64,000 nt of DNA from Gemmiger formicilis (GTDB lineage: Bacteria > Bacillota > Clostridia > Oscillospirales > Ruminococcaceae), in contig NZ_JANGCG010000007.1 of NCBI RefSeq assembly GCF_024462815.1, positions 88,468-152,467 on the forward strand, written 5' to 3'. This document shows, piece by piece, positions 45,650 through 53,659 of this stretch; the first letter of the stretch is position 1; every line of letters begins with the position of its first letter. The translations under genes were made by a program, and so were the position numbers. Below the pieces are notes generated by a model. The model was given only the letters and a program-made list of their open reading frames with translations, was not told the DNA's origin and made no database searches.

Positions 45650-47926
45650 TTACTGCCCGGCCAGCGCAATCTGCTCGCGGGTGATGGGCAGCTCATAGAA
45701 CCGCTTGTGGGTGGCGTGGTAGATCGCATCGGCCACGGCGGGCAGCGGGGTGTTGATGACCACCTCGCCGATGCTCTTGGCACCGAAGGGGCCGGTGCCC
45801 TCGTAGCTGCTCTCAAATACGACATGGATATGCCCGATGTCGTTGCGCGCCGGGATCTTGTACTGCATCAGCGAGTTTTCCTGCGGCATACCGCGGTCAT
45901 CGTAGGTGACATTCTCGGTCAGCGCCATACCGATGCCCTGCAGGATGCCGCCCTCGGCCTGCACCCGCGCAAGGTTCGGGTTGACCGGTGTGCCGCAGTC
46001 AACGGCCGCCTCATAGCGGATGACCTGCGCCTCGCCGGTTTCCAGATCGACCTCGACCTCGGCCGCGCCCACCATGAACGGCGGGGGCGAGATCTCCGAG
46101 CTGTGGGTCACAACTGCCTCCAGCGCCGTATTGCTGCCGCACTGGGAGGCTGCGGCGATCTGCGCCAGCGTGGCGCGCTGCGTGCCGTCCTCGCTTGTCA
46201 CGGCATCGCCCGCAAAGACGACCGCACGCTCATCAAGGCCCAGCAGCCCCGCGCCGACCTGACAGATCTTCTGCTTGAGCTGCTCGGCGCACTGCTCAAC
46301 CGCCTTGCCGGTGACATAGGTCGTGCTGGATGCGTAGGAGCCGGAATCGTAGGGCGAGGAATCGGTGTCCGCGCCGAGGACCGTCACATTGTCGAGCGGG
46401 CACTCCAGAACCTCGGCCGCAATCTGCGCCAGAATCGTGTCGCAGCCGGTGCCCATGTCGGCCGCACCGATCGAGAGGGTATAGAACCCGTCATCGTTGA
46501 TCTTCAGGCTGGCGCTACCCACATCCACACTCGTAATGCCGGAGCCCTGCATCGCCATGCCCATGCCCACGGCGCGCACCTTGCCGTTACCCATGTCGCG
46601 CACGGGGTATTTTTCGTCCCAGCCGATGTTGTCATGCACGGCCTGCAGGCAGCGGTCCAGCGCGCAGCTGGTGTTGACCTGCCCGTAGTAGGCGGGCATC
46701 ACATCGCCCTCATGGACGATGTTGCGCTGGCGGATCACAAACGGGTCGATGCCCAGCTTGTCGGCCAGCTCATTGACGGCGGACTCCACCGCAAACAGGC
46801 CCTGGGTCGCACCGTAGCCGCGGTAAGCGCCCGAGGACATATGGTTCGTGTAGACGACATCGCTGACAAAGCGGAATGCCTCGGCCTTGCCGTAGAGCGG
46901 GATGGATTTGTGGCCGGACAGGCCCACCGTTGTAGGCCCATGCTCGCCGTAAGCACCGGTGTTGGACAGGGTGTAGAGGTCGATGCCCCTGACGATGCCG
47001 TCCTTTGTCGCACCAAGGCGGACATGCAGCTCCATCTCATGGCGCGGGGTGGAGGCGATCTGGCTCTCGTACCGGCTGAAGATGATCTTGCTGGGCTTTT
47101 TGGTTTTCCATGTCACAAAGGCGGGGTAGACCTCGCAGACCGAGGTCTGCTTGGCGCCGAAGCCGCCGCCGATGCGGGGCTTGGCCACCCGGATCATCGA
47201 CTTGGGGATGTGCAGCGCATTGGCCAGGATCCGGCGGCAGTGGAAAACGATCTGGGTCGAGCTGAGGACATTCAGCCGCCCGTAGGCATCTATGCTGCAG
47301 TAGGTGCGGAAGGTCTCCATCATGGCCTGCTGGCAGGCGCGGGTGTGGTATGTATGGTCGATGACGACATCGCACCCCGCCAGCACCGCCTCAATATCGC
47401 CCGCCCCGCTCTCATCGTGGGCGCAGAGGTTGCGCTTGTTGTCGGCCCCGACCGGTGCCAGCGACTCCCAGTTTTCCTCCGGGTGGACAAGGACGGGGTT
47501 GTCCAGCGCCGTGTGGTAGTCCAGCACGGCGGGCAGGACCTCATACCTGACCTTGATGAGCTTCATCGCCTTATCGACGCATTTTTCATCCTTGCCGGCC
47601 AAAATGGCGACAACATCCCCCGCAAAGCGGACATGGCGGTCGATGACAAGCCGGTCATAGGGGCTCGGCTCGGGGTAGGTCTGGCCCGCCTGGGTGTAGC
47701 GGCGGCCCTGCTGGTCCACATCCTTCCATGTGTAGATTGCCTCGATGCCCGGCACCAGCAGGGCACGGCTCGTGTCGATCTCCTGCACGATGGCGTTGGC
47801 ATGGGGGGAGCGCAGCAGCTTGACGATCAGGCAGTCCTGCGGGATGACATCATCCATGTAGACGGGCTGGCCGGTCACAAGCTGCATGGCGTCCTTTTTG
47901 CGCATGGATTGGTTCACGGTTTTCAT
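45650..47926 (-). CDS. molybdenum hydroxylase large subunit (xanthine dehydrogenase family)
   Basis: 758 residues from the ATG at 47926 with AAGGAGG upstream. Binds the Mo-pterin cofactor; motifs GGGFGAKQ, AYRGYGATQ (the substrate Arg loop) and the catalytic-Glu motif GAKSIGE near the C-terminus are intact. Oxidises a purine or other N-heterocycle or aldehyde; the substrate cannot be read from sequence. It overlaps the FeS subunit gene as ATGA. Order on the strand is FAD, FeS, Mo subunits. Confidence 0.93.
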   Translation of the reverse strand: MKTVNQSMRKKDAMQLVTGQPVYMDDVIPQDCLIVKLLRSPHANAIVQEIDTSRALLVPGIEAIYTWKDVDQQGRRYTQAGQTYPEPSPYDRLVIDRHVRFAGDVVAILAGKDEKCVDKAMKLIKVRYEVLPAVLDYHTALDNPVLVHPEENWESLAPVGADNKRNLCAHDESGAGDIEAVLAGCDVVIDHTYHTRACQQAMMETFRTYCSIDAYGRLNVLSSTQIVFHCRRILANALHIPKSMIRVAKPRIGGGFGAKQTSVCEVYPAFVTWKTKKPSKIIFSRYESQIASTPRHEMELHVRLGATKDGIVRGIDLYTLSNTGAYGEHGPTTVGLSGHKSIPLYGKAEAFRFVSDVVYTNHMSSGAYRGYGATQGLFAVESAVNELADKLGIDPFVIRQRNIVHEGDVMPAYYGQVNTSCALDRCLQAVHDNIGWDEKYPVRDMGNGKVRAVGMGMAMQGSGITSVDVGSASLKINDDGFYTLSIGAADMGTGCDTILAQIAAEVLECPLDNVTVLGADTDSSPYDSGSYASSTTYVTGKAVEQCAEQLKQKICQVGAGLLGLDERAVVFAGDAVTSEDGTQRATLAQIAAASQCGSNTALEAVVTHSSEISPPPFMVGAAEVEVDLETGEAQVIRYEAAVDCGTPVNPNLARVQAEGGILQGIGMALTENVTYDDRGMPQENSLMQYKIPARNDIGHIHVVFESSYEGTGPFGAKSIGEVVINTPLPAVADAIYHATHKRFYELPITREQIALAGQ

Positions 47927-48393
47927 TGGGCAGCCTCCTTCCCCTTTTTCCACGCTAAAAAGTTCAAAATACCCCGCAGCTGGCCCTCATAGCCGGAGCA
48001 GCGGCAGAGGTTGCCGGCCAGATACTCCTTGATTTCATCCTCGCCGGGGTCGGGGTTTTCCCGGAAAAGCGCCAGCGCGTTCATAATAAAGCCCGGGTTG
48101 CAGAAGCCGCACTGCTCCGCACCCTGATCGGCGATGAAGGCACCGAACTCGGCAGCCTCCTCCTGCAGCCCCTCCAGCGTGGTGACGCTGCGGCCGTTGA
48201 CCCGCGCCGCCAGCACCGAGCAGGACAGCACCGGCTTTTCATCGAGAAAGACCGTGCAAAGGCCGCAGTTGGCGGTCTCGCAGCCGCACTTGACGCTCTT
48301 GCAGCCGAGGCTGCGCACGAGGTCCAGCAGCACGGTGTCAGCCGCGATTTCGGCGGTGACTTTTTTATGATTTAAGGTAAATGTGATCTGCAT
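47923..48393 (-). CDS. molybdenum hydroxylase [2Fe-2S] subunit
   Basis: 156 residues. The N-terminal plant-ferredoxin domain carries GCETANCGLCTVFLD with a further Cys after it. The C-terminal four-helix domain carries CGFCNPGFIM and CRCSGYEG. Transfers electrons from Mo to FAD. Between the FAD and Mo subunit genes. Confidence 0.95.
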   Translation of the reverse strand: MQITFTLNHKKVTAEIAADTVLLDLVRSLGCKSVKCGCETANCGLCTVFLDEKPVLSCSVLAARVNGRSVTTLEGLQEEAAEFGAFIADQGAEQCGFCNPGFIMNALALFRENPDPGEDEIKEYLAGNLCRCSGYEGQLRGILNFLAWKKGKEAAQ

Positions 48394-48405
48394 GGTATAC
48401 CTCCG

Positions 48406-49167
48406 TCAATTTTCCAGCGCGGCCACGGCACGCCGGACCAGCACGCCGGTCAGGTGGGTGCGGTACTCGGCACTGCCGCGCAGATTGCTGCCGGTCTTGA
48501 CGGCTGCCTGCACGGCGGCGGGCATCTGCGCCGGGTCGCAGTCCGGCGTGACAAGCACGGCCTTCATCGGGCGTGCGCCGATGGCAAAGCGGTACTGCCC
48601 CTGCGCCGTGCGGGCGGCCGCACAGGTCAGGATCGGGAAATCGGTCTGGGTCGCGCGCACCGACTGGTACTGCACCTTCAGCCCCGGCGTCTTGCGCAGG
48701 CAGATGCGGGTCAGAATATCGCGGTCATAGGGCATCACGGCAAACTGCGCCAGCGGCATCCGGCCCGCCTTATACAGCTCAACCTCGCAGTCCAGCGCCA
48801 AAAACAGTGTCAGCACATCGGAAAAGCCGAACCGGCCATAGATGCTGCCGCCCACCGTGGCGCAGTTGCGGAACTGCACGCCGACAATGTGGCGCACAGC
48901 CTCCCGCACAGCCCCCGCGGTGTAGGCATTCAGGGCGGCGTTCGTTTCCAGATCGCGCAGCGTTGCCATAGCGCCGATGATGATCTCGGTGTCAGTCTCC
49001 TCGATCGTATCCAGCCCCAAGGCCGACAGGTCGATGGCCGTGCCGACATTGATCTTTTCCATCTTGAGCCAGAGCATACCGCCCAGCACGCGGTTGGGCT
49101 TTTTCTGGTTCAGCTGCCATGCCTCCTCCAGCGTGGCGGGGCGGGCATATTCGCGTATCGTCATCAT
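48406..49167 (-). CDS. molybdenum hydroxylase FAD subunit
   Basis: 253 residues, slightly shorter than the usual 280-290. The FAD-binding NRVLGGMLWLKMEKIN segment replaces the common GGT motif form, and NCATVGGSIYGRFGFSD (second FAD loop) is present. First gene of the hydroxylase operon, divergent from the metal transporter. ATGATG start with GGAGA upstream. Confidence 0.9.
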   Translation of the reverse strand: MMTIREYARPATLEEAWQLNQKKPNRVLGGMLWLKMEKINVGTAIDLSALGLDTIEETDTEIIIGAMATLRDLETNAALNAYTAGAVREAVRHIVGVQFRNCATVGGSIYGRFGFSDVLTLFLALDCEVELYKAGRMPLAQFAVMPYDRDILTRICLRKTPGLKVQYQSVRATQTDFPILTCAAARTAQGQYRFAIGARPMKAVLVTPDCDPAQMPAAVQAAVKTGSNLRGSAEYRTHLTGVLVRRAVAALEN

Positions 49168-49250
49168 GGGTCAATCTCCGTTTTTTCTATTTTGGGCGAA
49201 AAAATCATACTTTTCGTGGATAGGTACTTTTATTCTACCATAAAATCTGG

Positions 49251-49282
49251 TATAATACCGTTGTTGTTTTAAAAATACAACG
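49251..49282 (+). promoter_or_regulatory. transporter promoter with ModE-box-like palindrome
   Basis: A TATAAT at 49251-49256 is followed directly by a 24-nt palindrome at 49259-49282. Its left arm is CGTTGTTGTTTT and its right arm AAAAATACAACG (10 of 12 positions complementary). As I recall, the E. coli ModE box is also 24 nt with CGTTAT...ATAACG ends. A ModE-like gene lies in the same operon, so a metal-responsive operator is plausible. Confidence 0.5.
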
Positions 49283-49313
49283 ATATTTTTTATTGTATGA
49301 GGGAAAAAGATTC

Positions 49314-50402
49314 ATGAAAATGACCAAAATGACCGCCCTGCTGCTGGCCGCCGCCATGGCGCTGACCGCCTGCGGCAGCACCGCCGCCGTAAGCAGCGAG
49401 GCCGCCGCCTCCGCCGTTGCACCCGAGGTCACCGCCAGCCCCGAGGAGGCTGCCGTTGAACCCACTGCCGCCGAGACCGCCGTCACCTACCCGCTGACCG
49501 TCACCGACCAGCTGGGCCGCGAGGTCACCATCGAGACCGAGCCCAAGACGCTGGCCAGCGGCTACTACATCTCCACCAGCCTGCTCATTGCCCTCGGCGT
49601 GCAGGACGAGCTGGTCGGCGTTGAGGCCAAGGCCGACAAGCGCACGATCTACAGCCTCTCCGCACCTGAGCTGCAGAGCCTGCCCAGCATCGGCACCGCC
49701 AAGGAGTTTGATTTTGAGGGCTGCGCCGCGCTGACCCCCGACCTTGTCATCGTGCCCGCCAAGCTGAAGGATTCCATCCCCCAGATGGAGGAGCTGGGCC
49801 TGACCGTGCTGGCCGTCAAGCCGGAGGATCAGGACAAGCTGTACGGTGCCATCGACCTGCTGGCACAGGCCACCAACACCGTTGCCCGCGGTGAAGAGCT
49901 GAAGTCCGCGATTGAGGACAACCTGCTCAGCCTGCGCGAGGCCATCGGCGATGCCGAGGCCCCCACCGTCTACATGGCCGGCAACAGCTCTGTGCTGCAG
50001 ACCGCCGGCCCCGCCATGTACCAGAACTATATGATCGAGAACGCCGGCGGTCTCAACGCCGCCGCCAGTGTCGAGGACACCTACTGGGCCGAGGTCTCCT
50101 ATGAGCAGGTGCTGGACTGGGACCCCGACTACATCATTCTGGCGTCCGATGCCGACTATGATGTCGATTCCGTCCTGAACGATGCCGCACTGGCCGACTG
50201 CACCGCCGTCAAGGAGGGCCATGTCTACCAGCTGCCCCACGCCATCGAGGCTGTGGACTCCCCCGTGCCCGGCAGCTTCCTGGGCAGCGTCTATCTGGGC
50301 AGCGTGCTGCATCCCGAGCAGGTGAGTGAGCAGTTCTACCATGACTGCGCCGATGCCTTCTACACGACCTACTACGGCTTCACCCCTGCCTCCTATGAAT
50401 AA
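49314..50402 (+). CDS. ABC transporter substrate-binding lipoprotein (FecB/BtuF type, probably molybdate or tungstate)
   Basis: 362 residues from the ATG at 49314; the TTG at 49293 lacks a site. Lipobox ALTACG, Ala/Glu linker, then a helical-backbone binding fold (TDQLGREVTIETEPKTLAS). This fold usually binds iron chelates or cobalamin, but MolA of Haemophilus binds molybdate. The hydroxylase, ModE-like and MocA neighbours favour molybdate or tungstate. It overlaps the permease by 8 nt. Confidence 0.85.
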   Translation: MKMTKMTALLLAAAMALTACGSTAAVSSEAAASAVAPEVTASPEEAAVEPTAAETAVTYPLTVTDQLGREVTIETEPKTLASGYYISTSLLIALGVQDELVGVEAKADKRTIYSLSAPELQSLPSIGTAKEFDFEGCAALTPDLVIVPAKLKDSIPQMEELGLTVLAVKPEDQDKLYGAIDLLAQATNTVARGEELKSAIEDNLLSLREAIGDAEAPTVYMAGNSSVLQTAGPAMYQNYMIENAGGLNAAASVEDTYWAEVSYEQVLDWDPDYIILASDADYDVDSVLNDAALADCTAVKEGHVYQLPHAIEAVDSPVPGSFLGSVYLGSVLHPEQVSEQFYHDCADAFYTTYYGFTPASYE

Positions 50403-51378
50403 CCGCAAGCGCACGGCGCTGTGCCTTCTGGGCGCAGCGCTCTGCGTTTTTATGACCTTTGGTGCGGCCCTTGCGCTGGGCCGCTACCCCATAACACCGG
50501 CGGCGCTGCTGGCCGGCGACGCCATGGCGGTGCGCACCTTCACCGTGCTGCGGCTGCCCCGCGCCGTCATGGCGCTGGTCGGCGGCTTTGGACTGGGGGC
50601 GGCCGGCTTTGTCTACCAGACCGTATTCCGCAACCCGCTGGCAAGCCCTGACATCATCGGCGTATCCTCGGGGGCCAGTGTCGGCGCGGCGTTCGCCATC
50701 CTGTTCGTATCGTCAGGGGCGCTGTCTACCACGGTCTGTGCATTTGCGGGCGGGCTGGCGGCGGTGTTCCTCTCGCTGGGGCTGGCCGCCGCCGCGCCGG
50801 GGCGCAGCAAAATGTCGCTGGTGCTGGCGGGCATCGCCGTCCACGCGCTGGCCCAGACGCTGCTGATGCTGCTCAAGCTGACCGCCGACCCCGAGAAGGA
50901 GCTGGCCAGCATCGAGTATTGGATCATGGGCAGTCTGGCCGCCGTGACCCGCAGCCGGGTGTGGTTCCCGGTGCCGGTCGTGCTGGTCTGCTGCGCAGCG
51001 ATCTTTGCGCTGCACCGGCAGGCGCTGCTGCTCTCGATTGAGGAGGGCGAGGCCCGGCTGCTCGGCGTGCGGGTGGGTGCGATGCGCCTGCTGCTGCTGA
51101 CGCTTGCCACCATGACGGTCGCCGCCGTTGTCAGCGTGACAGGGCTTATCAGCTTTGTCGGGCTGCTGGCCCCCCACAGCGCCCGGCTGCTGGCGGGGCA
51201 CAACCGGCGCTCGGCCTGCCTGCTGAGCGGGCTGCTGGGCAGCGCCCTGCTGCTGGCCGCCGACACGCTGGCCAAGACGGCTGCCTCCACTGAGCTGCCG
51301 GTCAGCATCTTTACCTCGCTGCTGGGCGTACCGTTTCTGCTTTATCTGATCCTGCGGCCGGGGAGGGATGCGTCATGA
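50395..51378 (+). CDS. FecCD-type ABC transporter permease
   Basis: 327 residues from the ATG at 50395, inside the end of the binding-protein gene; the earlier in-frame start would add an out-of-family N-terminus. About nine to ten membrane segments, with RLPRAVMALVGGFGLGAAGF and NPLASPDIIGVSSGASVG, both typical of FecCD/BtuC/MolB permeases. ATGA overlap with the ATPase gene. Confidence 0.92.
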   Translation: MNNRKRTALCLLGAALCVFMTFGAALALGRYPITPAALLAGDAMAVRTFTVLRLPRAVMALVGGFGLGAAGFVYQTVFRNPLASPDIIGVSSGASVGAAFAILFVSSGALSTTVCAFAGGLAAVFLSLGLAAAAPGRSKMSLVLAGIAVHALAQTLLMLLKLTADPEKELASIEYWIMGSLAAVTRSRVWFPVPVVLVCCAAIFALHRQALLLSIEEGEARLLGVRVGAMRLLLLTLATMTVAAVVSVTGLISFVGLLAPHSARLLAGHNRRSACLLSGLLGSALLLAADTLAKTAASTELPVSIFTSLLGVPFLLYLILRPGRDAS

Positions 51379-52187
51379 TGCCACAAGCCACGCCCACGCC
51401 CGCGGGGCTTTGCGTGCAGGACCTCACCGTGCAGTACGGCGCAGCGGCTGTGCTGCAAGGGGTCAGCTTTTCGGTCCCGGTGCCCGGGCAGCTGATCGGT
51501 CTGCTGGGGGTGAACGGCAGCGGCAAGACCACACTGCTCAAGGCGGCCGCCGGGCTGCTGCCCCACACCGGGCAGTGCCTTCTGAACGGCGTCCCGCTGG
51601 AGAGTCTGTCCACCCGCAGGCTTGCGCAGACCGTCAGCTACATCCCGCAGCAGAGCGGCATCTCGGTCTCGCTCTCGGCGCGGGAGGTCGTGCTTATGGG
51701 CTTCAACCCGCGGCTGGGGGTCCTGCAAAGCCCCACCGCCGCCATGCGCGCCGCTGCGGACGAGGCCCTGCGCACCGTAGGTCTGGCCGACAAGGCCGGG
51801 CAGGACTACCTGACCCTGAGCGGCGGCGAGAAGCAGCTCTGTATTCTGGCGCGCACGATTGCCGAGGATGCGCCGCTGCTCTTGCTGGACGAGCCGGACA
51901 GTGCGCTTGACCTTGCGAACCGCAGCCGGATGACCGCGCTGCTGGCGCAGCTGGTCCACACCGGCGGCAAGACCGCGCTGGTCTGCCTGCACGACCCCGC
52001 GCTGGCGCTGGACAGCTGTGATATACTGGTGGTATTGCAGGGCGGCGGGGTCGCGGCGGTGCTGCACCCTAAAACCGACCCGCCTGCCGTGCTGCAGGCA
52101 GCCTTTGCCGCCGTGTACGGCCCGCTGGAGCTGCTACCCGTTACCGACTGCCGGGGCCGACGCCGTCTGGCCCTGCTGCCGCTGTGA
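51375..52187 (+). CDS. ABC transporter ATP-binding protein (FecE/MolC type)
   Basis: 270 residues. Walker A GVNGSGKTT, signature LSGGEKQ, Walker B LLLLDEPDS and the switch His (CLHDPALA) are all present. It energises the adjacent FecCD-type permease. Starts within the permease stop (ATGA). Confidence 0.93.
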   Translation: MMPQATPTPAGLCVQDLTVQYGAAAVLQGVSFSVPVPGQLIGLLGVNGSGKTTLLKAAAGLLPHTGQCLLNGVPLESLSTRRLAQTVSYIPQQSGISVSLSAREVVLMGFNPRLGVLQSPTAAMRAAADEALRTVGLADKAGQDYLTLSGGEKQLCILARTIAEDAPLLLLDEPDSALDLANRSRMTALLAQLVHTGGKTALVCLHDPALALDSCDILVVLQGGGVAAVLHPKTDPPAVLQAAFAAVYGPLELLPVTDCRGRRRLALLPL

Positions 52188-52196
52188 GGTGATACC

Positions 52197-52538
52197 ATGA
52201 AACCTGCTTTGCGCGTGATGCTCTGCGATGACGCAGGCGAGCGCTTTTTTGGCGAGGGGCCCTGCCGCCTGCTCCATCTGATCGAGGAGACCGGCTCGCT
52301 GCGCAGCGCAGCGGCGCAGATGGGGCTTTCCTACTCCAAGGCGCTGCGGCTTGTGCAGCACGCCGAAAAAGAGCTGGGCTTTGCCCTGACCTGCAAGACC
52401 ATCGGCGGGCGGGGCGGCGGCGGCAGCACCCTGACCGCCGAGGCCCGCCAATTTTTAGAAAGGTATGAGGCCTACCGTGATGCCTGTGTACAGACCAGCC
52501 GCGAGCTCTATTCTGCGCTCTTTCCGGGCCAGCGGTAA
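52197..52538 (+). CDS. ModE-like winged-helix regulator lacking the metal-binding domains
   Basis: 113 residues. GPCRLLHLIEETGSLRSAAA and then MGLSYSKALRLVQHAEKELG match the ModE N-terminal DNA-binding domain. The TOBE domains that bind molybdate in E. coli ModE are absent, so how it would sense metal is unclear. Its 3' end overlaps the next gene. It probably acts on the palindrome at 49259. Confidence 0.85.
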   Translation: MKPALRVMLCDDAGERFFGEGPCRLLHLIEETGSLRSAAAQMGLSYSKALRLVQHAEKELGFALTCKTIGGRGGGGSTLTAEARQFLERYEAYRDACVQTSRELYSALFPGQR

Positions 52539-53571
52539 GCGCCACTTGCTGCTGACCGGCGGGCGCGGCAGCGGAAAAACAACGCTGCTGCGAGCACTTA
52601 TGCCATCCCTCTGCCCCGATGCCCCGATGCTTCTCACCGCTGCTGTCCCGGGCAGATGGGTCGAGATGCGCGATGCCGCCGGGGCAGCGGCGGTCATCGG
52701 CCGGTTTGATGCCGCCCTGCCCCCCGGTGAAAACCGGATGCGCCCCGTGCCGGCCGGCTTTGCCGCCGTGGGACTGCCCGCCCTGCAGCGGATGGCGGCA
52801 GCCGGCGGCTGGGCCGTGCTGGACGAGCTTGGCTATCTGGAGAGCGGCTGCGCGGATTTTCAACAAGGCGTGCTGAAACTGTTGAAGGTCTGCCGCGTTC
52901 TCGCGGTGGTCCGCAAGCAGGACACCCCGTTCCTGCGCGCGCTCTGCGCCGACCCGGACGCCTTTGTGTACGATCTGGACTGCCCTGTGCCGCCGCTGGG
53001 CTGCATCGTCATGGCCTCGGGGCTGGGGCGGCGGTTCGGCGGCAACAAGCTGATGGCCGAGCTGAACGGCCGGCCGCTGGCTGCCCATGCGCTGGCGCTG
53101 GCCGCCGCGCCGGTGTTTGCCGGGCGCATTGCCGTGACCCGCTCAGCCGCGGTCGAGGCTCTCTGCCGCGCAGAGGGCTTCCCCGTGCTGCGCCATGCCG
53201 AGCCACGCCGCAGCGATACGGTGCGCCTTGGCCTGACCGCGCTGCTGGCGCAGCAGCCCGACCTGCAGGGGTGTGTGTTTCTGCCGGGGGACCAGCCCTG
53301 CCTGACCCGCCAGACGCTGGAGGCGCTGGCGATCGGTGCCGCGCCGGACACGATCCGGCGGCCGGCCGCACCCGACGGCACACCGGGCAGCCCTGTGCTG
53401 TTCGGTCGGGATTATTTTGCTGCCCTCCTTCACCTGCCGGAGGGCAGCGGCGGCAGCGCCGTGCTGCGCGCCCACCCGCAGGCGATCCGCCTGCTGCCCA
53501 CCCCCGCCGCCGAGCTGCGGGACATCGACACCCGCAGCGACCTTGAGGCGCTGCGCGGGAGCAAGGGGTAA
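52480..53571 (+). CDS. THEP1-type NTPase fused to MocA-like nucleotidyltransferase
   Basis: 363 residues from ATG 52480 (GAGG 9 nt upstream); ATG 52465 is the alternative. The N-terminal domain (about 20-165) is a nucleoside-triphosphatase of the THEP1 type: Walker A GGRGSGKTT at 27-35 and VLDELGYLESG as Walker B. The C-terminal domain (about 175-360) has MASGLGRRFGGNK and LPGDQPCLT, as in MocA/MobA-like enzymes that attach CMP or GMP to molybdopterin. Hydroxylases of the xanthine dehydrogenase family often need the cytosine dinucleotide form, so MocA activity fits. The fusion is notable. Confidence 0.85.
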   Translation: MPVYRPAASSILRSFRASGKRHLLLTGGRGSGKTTLLRALMPSLCPDAPMLLTAAVPGRWVEMRDAAGAAAVIGRFDAALPPGENRMRPVPAGFAAVGLPALQRMAAAGGWAVLDELGYLESGCADFQQGVLKLLKVCRVLAVVRKQDTPFLRALCADPDAFVYDLDCPVPPLGCIVMASGLGRRFGGNKLMAELNGRPLAAHALALAAAPVFAGRIAVTRSAAVEALCRAEGFPVLRHAEPRRSDTVRLGLTALLAQQPDLQGCVFLPGDQPCLTRQTLEALAIGAAPDTIRRPAAPDGTPGSPVLFGRDYFAALLHLPEGSGGSAVLRAHPQAIRLLPTPAAELRDIDTRSDLEALRGSKG

Positions 53572-53609
53572 ATGCCGCATTTTTGATTTATTGCCCGCCG
53601 TTTTTCCAC

Positions 53610-53655
53610 AAAGAAGTACCCCGGATGTTGAAACCTTCAGCATCCGAGGTGCTCT
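53610..53655 (+). terminator. possible terminator after the molybdenum operon
   Basis: Long imperfect hairpin, GGATG.TTGAA pairing with TTCAGCATCC inside AGTACC/GGTGCT, followed by CTTTGCTT. The U-tract is weak. Confidence 0.45.
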
Positions 53656-53659
53656 TTGC

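Noticed and set aside
45581..47992. 803-codon plus-strand frame opposite the Mo hydroxylase large subunit
   Set aside because: The minus strand carries all xanthine dehydrogenase motifs; the plus frame has none.
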